Of a stretch of 64,000 nucleotides of DNA, positions 1-9,225 are shown piece by piece. A program made the position numbers and the translations under genes. The first letter of the stretch is position 1. Each line of letters starts with the position of its first letter. The notes under the pieces were generated by a model. It ran no database searches. It was given only the letters and a program-made list of their open reading frames with translations, and had not been told where the DNA came from. Origin of the DNA: Streptomyces aurantiacus JA 4570 (GTDB lineage: Bacteria; Actinomycetota; Actinomycetes; Streptomycetales; Streptomycetaceae); assembly GCF_000414115.1 (NCBI RefSeq), contig NZ_AOPZ01000019.1:1-64000 (forward strand), in the 5' to 3' direction.

Positions 1-480
1 GTTCTGACGCGAGAGAAATGGCGCGAATATCTGCCCCGGCTCTCCTACGCGCCCCCGTGCGAGGAGTAGAGGAGTAGGTGAGCGGGAGGGCCGGAGAGGC
101 GCGAGTAGGTGAGCGGACAAGTAACGGTGCGCGTCCGCTATTTCCCTCTTCCTGCCCTTCCCGCTCTTCCCTCGGCACGGATCACTCCGCGTGATCCCGA
201 TCACAACACACCAATTCGGTCCGGTGGTTCGCTCCCCCTGCGCCAACAGGCTTGTTACGGTTGGACACAGCCCGATCGCTGGTGCATCCCCCGTCGCCGG
301 CGGTCGGGCCCTTCCATGCCCCGATCGTCCCGCGGCTGCCGTGAGCGCGCCCTCTCCAAGGCGTCCAATTCGCGCGGGACTTTCGCCGCGCGCGGCGGGC
401 ACGCCGAATTAAGACAAAAGAACCTTTCACCCTACATGGAACCCCTGTCGACCCTTTATCGACCCGGGAGACCGCGAAAG
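1..480. other. Gene-poor leader before the first gene
   Basis: No convincing coding region is seen here; reading frames on both strands are short and have no recognisable domain. A 14-base direct repeat, GAGTAGGTGAGCGG, occurs at 72-85 and 103-116. The stretch around 360-460 is AT-richer than its surroundings and probably carries the promoter of the glycosyltransferase gene that follows. A gene cut by the left window edge cannot be excluded. Confidence 0.4.
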
Positions 481-1239
481 GTGGTGAGTGCCGTGCGGCG
501 GCGCGTCATCGTCATCACGGCTGTGCACGGCCCCTCCGCCCGGTTCCTCGCGGACGCGTACGCGTCGCTCCGCGAACAGGAGCTCCCCGAGGGGTGGGAG
601 TGGCACTGGGTGATCCAGGAGGACGGCGAGAGCGACGAGGTCGCCCCGCACGTCCCGGACGACCCGCGCGTGACCTTCCGGCAGGGCCGTCGCGGCGGCC
701 CCGGCGTCGCCCGCACGCTCGCCCTCGCGCACGCCGACGGCGCGTACGTGAAGGTCCTGGACGCCGACGACCAGCTCACGCCGGGCGCGCTGGCCCGCGA
801 TCTGGCCGCCCTGGAGGGCGACCGCACGATCGGCTGGGCGACGTCGCGCGCCCTCGACCTGCTCCCGGACGGATCCACGGTCGGCTTCCCGGACGACCCG
901 GAGCCGGGACCGATCGACCGCCGGGCCGTCCTCGACCACTGGTCCTCGCACGACCACATCGCCCAGGTCCACCCGGCGACACTCTGCGTACGCCGGGAGC
1001 TGCTCGTCGCGCTCGGCGGCTGGATGGCACTGCCCGCGTCGGAGGACACCGGCCTCCTGCTCGCGCTGAACGCGGTGGCCCGCGGCTGGTTCTCCGCCGA
1101 AACGGGCCTCCTCTACCGCAAGTGGCCCGGCCAGGCGACGAGCCTTCCCTCCCACACCGACACGGCCGAGCGGGCCGCGCGCATGGCCGTGGTGGAGGCC
1201 CGCGCGAGGGCGCTGGGCGACTTCCGGTGGCGGCGCTGA
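481..1239 (+). CDS. Family 2 glycosyltransferase
   Basis: A GT2-type (GT-A fold) glycosyltransferase of about 250 residues, expected to move a sugar from a nucleotide-sugar donor in the cytoplasm; donor and acceptor are unknown. The N-terminus has the strand VIVITAVHG followed by an acidic QEDGES loop, the metal-binding DxD region reads LDADD in VLDADDQL, and a downstream ASEDTGLLLAL matches the catalytic ED motif of the family. The frame is open upstream to 109, but codon quality falls off before about 480. GTG at 481 has GGGAG ten bases upstream; GTGs at 484 and 493 are equally possible. Its neighbour on the other strand is an FkbM methyltransferase, so both may modify a glycan or secondary metabolite. 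Confidence 0.75.
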   Translation: MVSAVRRRVIVITAVHGPSARFLADAYASLREQELPEGWEWHWVIQEDGESDEVAPHVPDDPRVTFRQGRRGGPGVARTLALAHADGAYVKVLDADDQLTPGALARDLAALEGDRTIGWATSRALDLLPDGSTVGFPDDPEPGPIDRRAVLDHWSSHDHIAQVHPATLCVRRELLVALGGWMALPASEDTGLLLALNAVARGWFSAETGLLYRKWPGQATSLPSHTDTAERAARMAVVEARARALGDFRWRR

Positions 1240-1296
1240 CGGCGGGGGCGTCGGCGGCGGGGGCGGCTCCTGGGCGGCCTGGTGTCCGACCGGGCC

Positions 1297-2217
1297 CTAC
1301 AGCGTCTCGGCGTCCACCCGGGAGAAGACCAGATCGCTCTCGTCCACGACCGGCCCCCGCCAACGAACCGGCACCGCCGCCGGCCCGCGGAGCGCTGCCG
1401 GATAGGTCTCGGGAGCGTACTCGTTGACGATCCGGTAGGCATGAAAGCCGTGGGCCCGCATCGTCGCCAACAACTCCGCGGCGGAGAAGCCGAGTTGCCG
1501 CATGCGGTCCGGAGTCACCTCCACGGTGACCTCGGCGTCGGGCCGCAGCTTGTCGAGCATCGGGGCCATGCCGCGGATGACACCCCCCTCGGCGCCCTCG
1601 ACGTCAATTTTGACCACGCGAGCCGTGGTGATCTCCTCGTGCGTGAGCAGCTCCGGCAGCGGGCGGGCCTCGATGTCGAACGTGGACTCCGCGGGTCCGG
1701 CGTAAGGGACGATGCTGTTCGCCCCCATGTTGTGGGAGCTGGCCAGGATGAACGTCAGCGTCTCCTCCCGGTCCGAGACCGCGGCGTTCACGGCCCGGAC
1801 GTTCCCGCACGCGTTGAGCCGCACCTGGCCGAGCAGCCGCTCGTGGAACGCGGGTGACGCCTCGACCGCCACCACCCGCCCGGCCGGGCCGACCAGCCGC
1901 GAGGCCAGCACGCTGAAGTACCCGATATTGGCGCCGACATCGACGAACGTGTCGCCGGGACGGAGCCGGCTCCGCAGCCAACGCGTCATGTTCGGCTCCC
2001 ACACCCCGAACATGTAGACGTAGCGCTGGATGAGGTCCCGCGTATCGACGGCCAGTCTCGCCCCGAAATCCGTGTCGACCACGCGTCGGCGAGGGCGGTC
2101 CCGCAAGCGGCCGTTCAGATACCGGGAGACCAGCGCCGCCTTGCCGACGGCTCCCGGAGCCCGGCGCACATACGCCCGTGCCAGCGTGGTCAGGTCCTCC
2201 GAAGTGGGAATCGGCAT
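1297..2217 (-). CDS. FkbM family SAM-dependent methyltransferase
   Basis: A 306-residue methyltransferase of the FkbM family, which typically O-methylates sugars or polyketide hydroxyls. The SAM-binding motif I is clear (FVDVGANIGYFSVLASR, near residue 95), followed by the acidic residue closing motif II (VVAVEASPAFHERL). VVKIDVEGAEGGVIRGM is the family's conserved late signature. The N-terminal 60 residues are basic and probably form a cap or membrane-facing helix. It converges with the preceding glycosyltransferase gene with only 57 bases between them. The substrate cannot be read from the sequence. Confidence 0.85.
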   Translation of the reverse strand: MPIPTSEDLTTLARAYVRRAPGAVGKAALVSRYLNGRLRDRPRRRVVDTDFGARLAVDTRDLIQRYVYMFGVWEPNMTRWLRSRLRPGDTFVDVGANIGYFSVLASRLVGPAGRVVAVEASPAFHERLLGQVRLNACGNVRAVNAAVSDREETLTFILASSHNMGANSIVPYAGPAESTFDIEARPLPELLTHEEITTARVVKIDVEGAEGGVIRGMAPMLDKLRPDAEVTVEVTPDRMRQLGFSAAELLATMRAHGFHAYRIVNEYAPETYPAALRGPAAVPVRWRGPVVDESDLVFSRVDAETL

Positions 2218-2238
2218 CCGGCCGCCTCTCGCGCGGTG

Positions 2239-3474
2239 CTACGTCGCTGAGACCGTCCGATCCTGATCAAACGGCAGGTCCAGCATACGAATCGCGTTTC
2301 CGCGCAGCAGCTTGTAGGCCACTTCCTCCGGAAGGTGGCCCACGTGGTCCGTCGCGACCTGCTTCGTGTGCGGCCAGGTGGAGTCGACGTGGGGGTAGTC
2401 CGTCTCGAAGGTCGCGTTGTTCACGCCGACCGTCTCGATGGCCTCGATGCCGTGCTTGTCGCGGAAGAAGCAGCAGAAGATCTGCCGGTAGTAGTACGTC
2501 GACGGCGGCTCGGGGACGAGGTCCTTGACGCCGCCCCACGCCCGGTGCTCCTCCCAGACGTCGTCGGCGCGCTCCAGGGCGTACGGAATCCATCCCATCT
2601 GCCCCTCGCTGTACGCGAGTTTGAGCCGCGGGAACTTCACGAGCACACCGGAGAAGAGGAAGTCCATCATCGAAGCCATCGCGTTGTTGAAGGACAGCGC
2701 GGCCTGGACGGCGGGGGGCGCGTCCGGGGACGCCGCGGGCATCTGCGAAGACGAGCCGATGTGCATGTTCACGACCGTGCCGGTCTCCTCGCAGGCCGCG
2801 AAGAACGGGTCCCAGTAGCCGGAGTGGATCGACGGCAGCCCCAGATAGGTCGGGATCTCGCTGAACGTCACGGCCCGCACGCCGCGCGCGGCGTTCCGCT
2901 CGATCTCCGCGACCGCCAGGTCCACGTCCCAGAGCGGGATGAGGCAGAGCGGGATCAGCCGGCCGCCGCTGTCCCCGCACCACTCCTCCACCATCCAGTC
3001 GTTGTACGCGCGGACGCACGCCAGGCCCACTTCCTTGTCCTTGGCCTCCGCGAAGGTCTGGCCGCAGAAGCGCGGGAAGGTGGGGAAGCAGAGCGACGCC
3101 TCCACATGGTTGATGTCCATGTCCGCGAGGCGGGCCCTGGGGTCCCAGCAGCCGCGCCGCATCTGCTCCCGGGTGATCCCGTCGAGCGTCATCTCGTCCC
3201 GGGAGAAGCCGACGGCCGCGATGATGCGCTTGTACGGGAAGATCTCGTCCTCGTACCGCCACCAGTCCGTGATCTGTCCCTCGGGGTCGGTGGTGAACCG
3301 GTACTTCCCGCCCACGTACTGCAGGTCGCCGATGCCCGCGGTGAAGGGCTGCGGGCCCCTGTCGCGGTACTTGGCCGGCAGCCACGTCTCGAAGAGGTGC
3401 GCGGGCTCGATGACGTGATCGTCCACGCTGATGACCTTGGGAACGTCCTTGGTGCCACTCTCGGTGCCGCTCAC
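2239..3474 (-). CDS. Amidohydrolase (Amidohydro_2 / ACMSD-like)
   Basis: A metal-dependent hydrolase or decarboxylase of the amidohydrolase superfamily, 411 residues from the chosen start. VISVDDHVIEP near the N-terminus carries the metal-site residues of this branch, NMHIGSSS a central histidine, and ETDYPHVDSTWPHT the late Asp/His cluster. Close relatives are annotated as amidohydrolases or resorcylate-decarboxylase-like enzymes. The open frame extends to 3567, but GTG at 3474 is preceded by a strong GGGAGGGG seven bases away. The 3475-3550 leader is a run of degenerate 10-base CCGAC/GCTACTCCGG-type repeats rather than coding sequence. It ends 21 bases upstream of the FkbM start, so the two may be co-transcribed. 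The substrate is unknown. Confidence 0.82.
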   Translation of the reverse strand: MSGTESGTKDVPKVISVDDHVIEPAHLFETWLPAKYRDRGPQPFTAGIGDLQYVGGKYRFTTDPEGQITDWWRYEDEIFPYKRIIAAVGFSRDEMTLDGITREQMRRGCWDPRARLADMDINHVEASLCFPTFPRFCGQTFAEAKDKEVGLACVRAYNDWMVEEWCGDSGGRLIPLCLIPLWDVDLAVAEIERNAARGVRAVTFSEIPTYLGLPSIHSGYWDPFFAACEETGTVVNMHIGSSSQMPAASPDAPPAVQAALSFNNAMASMMDFLFSGVLVKFPRLKLAYSEGQMGWIPYALERADDVWEEHRAWGGVKDLVPEPPSTYYYRQIFCCFFRDKHGIEAIETVGVNNATFETDYPHVDSTWPHTKQVATDHVGHLPEEVAYKLLRGNAIRMLDLPFDQDRTVSAT

Positions 3475-3683
3475 GCCGCGCCCCTCCCACTCCGACCTAC
3501 TCCGGCCTACTCCGGCCCGCTCCGACCCGCTCCGGCCCGTCTGGACCGCTCGGATCTGACGACCCATCAGATCGAGGTTATGGCGGCACCGTCGAGAAGT
3601 CGAGACCTTGCGGGATCGGGGCGCATCCGCTGAACTGACACACCGTCAGCAGACGGTAGGCGGTTCGCCCGGGAGGGGCATCG

Positions 3684-4133
3684 ATGCAGACGATCTGGCT
3701 CGGCGGAGCCGAGTGGCAGGCAGTCCTCCGGATCGGGCTCGGCCTGTGGTGGCTGGAGAGCTGGCGGCACAAGGACAAGAAGTCGTGGTTCGCCGGCGGC
3801 GGGATCGGCTGGGCGGGCGGCATCGCCGAGAAGCACCGGTGGCCCGTCGTGAGCCGCGGCTTCGACCGCCTGGTCAAGCCGCACCCGCGGCTCATGGCCT
3901 ACGTCGTCGCGTACGCGGAACTGGCCCTCGGCCTGGGCCTCGTCGCCGGATTCCTCACGCCGATCGCCCTCGTCGGCGGGCTCGTGCTCAACCTGATCTA
4001 TCTCGTCCTCATGATCCACGACTGGGCGGAGCAGGGGCAGAACCTCATGATGGCGCTGATCTCCGCCGTGGCGTTCTTCGGGATGAGCTGGCAGGTGTGG
4101 TCGCTGGACAACGCGCTGGGGCTCTTCGTCTGA
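3684..4133 (+). CDS. DoxX-family integral membrane protein
   Basis: A 149-residue membrane protein with four predicted hydrophobic segments: around residues 10-24, 70-88, 92-112 and 122-140. The N-terminal segment and the conserved loop before RLMAYVVAYAELALGLGLVAGF look like the DoxX/terminal quinol oxidase small-subunit family. Its role in Streptomyces is not established; relatives are linked to respiratory or redox membrane functions. ATG at 3684 has GGGAGGGG seven bases upstream. It stands alone, with no operon partner. Confidence 0.75.
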   Translation: MQTIWLGGAEWQAVLRIGLGLWWLESWRHKDKKSWFAGGGIGWAGGIAEKHRWPVVSRGFDRLVKPHPRLMAYVVAYAELALGLGLVAGFLTPIALVGGLVLNLIYLVLMIHDWAEQGQNLMMALISAVAFFGMSWQVWSLDNALGLFV

Positions 4134-4258
4134 GACGGGCGGCCGAGACCGGCGGCACATCGACGGCACATCGACGGCCGGACGGCTCTGGCCTGTTGCG
4201 GCCCGGCATGTCACCCTGCGGGGCACCCGAGCGACCCGAGCGGACAAGGAGACGGCCC

Positions 4259-4867
4259 GTGAGCGAACTCGACCGCGACGAGCAGCAGCCGGATCAGCGG
4301 GGGCAGCGGGATCAGTCGGATCAGCGGGAGCAGCGGGAGCAGCCGGACGCGTCCTCGACCGGGGCGAGCCTCAGGGCGAGCCACGCGGCCCGGGCCCGAA
4401 GCGCCGCGTCCCGGGCCGCGGCCGTCAGTCGGTACGTCGAGCGGAGGCGGGCCGAACCGGCGGACGAGGAGGTCGCGTGGAAGGCGGCCCACGCCGCGCG
4501 GGTGTCCGCGCAGGCCGTCGCGGTGCTGTCCGAGAGCGACCCCGCGCCGGCGGCGGACTCGCGCTGCGCGCGGAACGCGTCCGCGTCCGCGGCCCAGGCC
4601 GCCCGCATGGGCCGGACCCATGACGGCGACAGCGAGGCCGCCGTGGCCGCGTGCCGCGCGGCCCTCACCGCGTCGCAGGCCGCGGCGGCCGCCGCGAAGG
4701 CGGGCGAGCTGGGCGCGAACCCGGCCCTGAACGCGGCGGCCGACGAGGCCGAGGCGGCCGCGGTCGCCGCCGCGGTGGCGGCGGGGTGGATGCGGCCCGG
4801 AGAGGACGCGCCTCAGGTGCCGACCGGGATGCGGAGCACCGAGTTGATGCACATGCTGCATCTGTGA
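4259..4867 (+). CDS. Alanine-rich hydrophilic hypothetical protein
   Basis: A 202-residue protein with no recognised enzyme fold. The N-terminus is a Gln/Arg/Asp-rich low-complexity tract (DEQQPDQRGQRDQSDQREQR). The rest is Ala-rich and helical, with repeated blocks such as AAVAACRAALTASQAAAAAA and a C-terminal AAWM-PGED segment. No signal peptide or membrane segment is visible. The open frame extends upstream into the DoxX gene, but GTG at 4259 with AAGGAGA five bases upstream is the clear start. The function is unknown; coiled-coil or cytoskeletal-like behaviour is possible but unsupported. Confidence 0.6.
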   Translation: MSELDRDEQQPDQRGQRDQSDQREQREQPDASSTGASLRASHAARARSAASRAAAVSRYVERRRAEPADEEVAWKAAHAARVSAQAVAVLSESDPAPAADSRCARNASASAAQAARMGRTHDGDSEAAVAACRAALTASQAAAAAAKAGELGANPALNAAADEAEAAAVAAAVAAGWMRPGEDAPQVPTGMRSTELMHMLHL

Positions 4868-4980
4868 AGGCGGGCCTCACGGGGCTGCGTGACGTGGATC
4901 ACCTTTGGGGGGCGATCAGTTCGGGAGGGCGCGGCTGTCCTAGAGGGCAGTTGCTGTCCAGTACAGGGGAGGGTGTCCCG

Positions 4981-5199
4981 ATGTCCACTGCCGCCGCCAA
5001 CGGTCCCGCCAGCTACTTTCCTTCGATCGAGAAGAAGTACGGGCGGCCGATCGCCGAGTGGGAAGGGCTGATCCGGGGGTCCGAGCTCAGCAAGCACATG
5101 GAGCTCGTGGCGTGGCTCAAGGCCGAGTACGGACTCGGGCACGGGCACGCCAACGCGCTCGTGAAGTACACCCTGGACGGGGGCTCGAAGGGCCGGTGA
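4981..5199 (+). CDS. DUF4287 domain protein
   Basis: A 72-residue protein that is almost entirely one DUF4287 domain: the SYFPSIEKKYGRPIAEW opening, HMELVAWLKAEYGLGHGHAN centre and ALVKYTL end are diagnostic. The biochemical role of this domain is not known; it is common in Actinobacteria as a small stand-alone protein. ATG at 4981 follows a GGGGAGGG-like purine tract about seven bases upstream. Its last 83 bases overlap, tail to tail, the next gene on the opposite strand. Confidence 0.8.
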   Translation: MSTAAANGPASYFPSIEKKYGRPIAEWEGLIRGSELSKHMELVAWLKAEYGLGHGHANALVKYTLDGGSKGR

Positions 5200-5641
5200 G
5201 AGCCGCCGCGGCCGCGAGGACCGTCGCCGTGACCGCCAGGGTCAGCGTCGCCGGGTTGACGTAGTCGGGGACGCCCACCGCGTACGTCGTGCCGTCCGTC
5301 GTATGGCAGCCGAAGCGCAGCGGGACGTACGTGGCGCTGTAGCCGTCGATCGCCGTCACGTCGACCGGGCCCTCCGCCGCGCGGCACGCCGAGCCGTGCT
5401 CCGTGTCGTCGAACGCGAGCAGGCGCACGGCACCCCAGGCGTACACCGCGAGCGCGCCCGCCCCCGCCAGGGACGCGGCGCCGCGCAGGGCGCGCGGCAG
5501 CGAGCGCGTCGCGCCTCGGACGACGTGGCGTACGAGAGTCGCGCAGCCGTACGCCGTGAGGCCCGTCGCCAGCACCGTGCAGAGGAAGACGATGCCCAGC
5601 AGCGCCATGAAGTTGTGCCCGTCGAGCGGCTCCGCGGACAT
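5117..5641 (-). CDS. Hypothetical membrane protein
   Basis: A 174-residue protein not assigned to a family. It has about three hydrophobic segments (residues 10-32, 45-65, and one near 140-158) and a soluble loop with cysteines (GSACRAAEG, RFGCHTTDG) probably facing outside. The C-terminal 20 residues are very Arg-rich (SRARWRARARVR) and lie over the antiparallel DUF4287 gene, so the true end may be artefactual or extended. ATG at 5641 has AGGGGGA close upstream. It is divergent from the response regulator across a 487-base gap. Confidence 0.55.
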   Translation of the reverse strand: MSAEPLDGHNFMALLGIVFLCTVLATGLTAYGCATLVRHVVRGATRSLPRALRGAASLAGAGALAVYAWGAVRLLAFDDTEHGSACRAAEGPVDVTAIDGYSATYVPLRFGCHTTDGTTYAVGVPDYVNPATLTLAVTATVLAAAAALTGPSSPRPGCTSRARWRARARVRTRP

Positions 5642-5780
5642 GATCCCCCTGCTGCCGTGCCTGTTGTCCCACTTGTTCCGATGATCGGACGGCAGGAATC
5701 TATCAGGGTCCGGCATGTCAGGATTTGCGAAGGGTTCGCGTCAGGGGGGGAGGCCACCAAGGCGCCCCCGCCAGAAGGAC

Positions 5781-5816
5781 GCGCCTGCGCGGCCGCTCCC
5801 CTGCGGCCGCGCAGGC
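5781..5816. repeat. Perfect 15-bp GC-rich inverted repeat
   Basis: CGCCTGCGCGGCCGC at 5781-5795 is exactly complementary to GCGGCCGCGCAGGCG at 5802-5816, with a six-base loop. There is no T-tract on either side. It lies in a divergent gap, so it is not placed as a terminator for either neighbour; it could be an operator, a 5' leader hairpin of the response regulator, or a block to read-through. Confidence 0.65.
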
Positions 5817-5902
5817 GGGGTGCGGTGGTCGCTGGACCTGACCTCAGTCGTGCCGCACCCTGGACGGCTCCGGTGCGGCGGCTCAGCTGCGCACCGGGCC
5901 CT

Positions 5903-5967
5903 GCTTCCGGGGTTGTCCCGTACTGCCTGCCGGGGCTGTTCCGTGCTTCCGGGGGTTGTTCCGTACT
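5903..5967 (+). promoter_or_regulatory. Three spaced direct repeats upstream of a NarL-type regulator
   Basis: The motif CCGGGG(G)YTGTYCCGTRCT occurs three times, with CCGGGG starting at 5907, 5930 and 5949 (23 and 19 bases apart, about two helical turns). The outer two are also both preceded by GCTT. Repeats in phase upstream of a response regulator gene are typical of cooperative activator binding; the regulator's own product is the obvious candidate. Function is inferred only. Confidence 0.45.
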
Positions 5968-6128
5968 CAACGATGCCCTGCGCGGCACGCGTCGCGCGAG
6001 GGCCGAATGGCCCTCCTCGGGGGCCGCTCGGCCCCGGCGTCCGGCCGTGGCCGGGCCGTTCGGCCCCTGGCAGGGAGCAAGCCCTTTCCGTCACGCTCGA
6101 CATGGCACGCCGAGCCGACCGAGGAGGC

Positions 6129-6869
6129 ATGCCGACCGACCAAGGGGTGGACGTGGACGACGTGAACACGGCCGGCACCGCCGCCGTACCGGACCCCGCC
6201 CCCGCCATCCGCGTGTTCCTCCTCGACGACCACGAAGTCGTCCGCCGGGGGCTGCGCGACCTGCTCGGCGGGGAGCCCGGGATCGAAGTGGTCGGGGAGG
6301 CCGCCGACGGGGAGCAGGCGCTGGCCCGGGGGCCCGCGCTGCGGCCCGACGTCGCCGTGCTCGACGTGCGCCTGCCGGACGGGGACGGCATCACGGTGTG
6401 CCGTGAACTCCGGTCGCTCATGCCGGGGCTGGCCTGCCTGATGCTCACGTCCTTCGACGACGAGGACGCGCTGCTCGACGCCATCATGGCCGGCGCCGCG
6501 GGCTACGTACTCAAGCAGATCAAGGGGTCGGACCTGGTGACCGCGGTGCGTACGGTCGCCTCCGGGCAGTCGCTGCTGGACCCGGCGACGACGGCCCGGC
6601 TGATGCGGTCGCTGCGCGCGGACGAGGGTGAACCGGCGTCCGGGGACGCGCGGTTGTCCGTCCTGAACGAGCGCGAGCGTGCCATCCTCGCGCTCATCGG
6701 GGAGGGGCTCACCAACCGTCAGATCGGCGGGAAGCTCTATCTCTCCGAGAAGACTGTGAAGAACCACATCTCGCGGATGTTGGCGAAGCTTGGTGTCGAG
6801 CGGCGGGTGCAGGCCGCTGTGCTCGCGGCGCAGGTCAGCCGTGCCGCCGCGGAGCAGCGGGGCCTTTAG
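6129..6869 (+). CDS. NarL/DevR-type response regulator
   Basis: A 246-residue regulator. The receiver domain spans about residues 25-145: the acidic pair is in [10 protein letters not shown], the phosphorylated Asp in [13 protein letters not shown], the Thr/Ser switch in [10 protein letters not shown] and the Lys in YVLKQIKG. A LuxR-type HTH ([20 protein letters not shown] to [16 protein letters not shown]) fills the C-terminus. It most resembles the DevR/DosR group, and the GAF-GAF kinase encoded tail to tail with it is the natural partner. ATG at 6129 has GAGGAGG almost touching it; GTGs a few codons later are alternatives. A triple direct repeat lies about 165 bases upstream. Confidence 0.85.
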   Translation: MPTDQGVDVDDVNTAGTAAVPDPAPAIRVFLLDDHEVVRRGLRDLLGGEPGIEVVGEAADGEQALARGPALRPDVAVLDVRLPDGDGITVCRELRSLMPGLACLMLTSFDDEDALLDAIMAGAAGYVLKQIKGSDLVTAVRTVASGQSLLDPATTARLMRSLRADEGEPASGDARLSVLNERERAILALIGEGLTNRQIGGKLYLSEKTVKNHISRMLAKLGVERRVQAAVLAAQVSRAAAEQRGL

Positions 6870-6963
6870 CCCCGCCGCTCTGTGTCGATCCGCGGCTCCG
6901 CCTGCGTCCGGCATGGGGGCTGCCGCCCCCTCTCCCCCTGCTCGTCGCCGCTTCGCGGCTCGT

Positions 6964-9225
<2,262 letters not shown>

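Noticed and set aside
3475..3567. N-terminal extension of the amidohydrolase
   Set aside because: It is made of short degenerate repeats, lacks family similarity, and a strong ribosome site lies just before GTG 3474.
6870..6960. Simple terminator between the convergent two-component genes
   Set aside because: The GC-rich hairpin potential here belongs to the dispersed repeat family, with no T-tract on either strand, so I list it only as a repeat.
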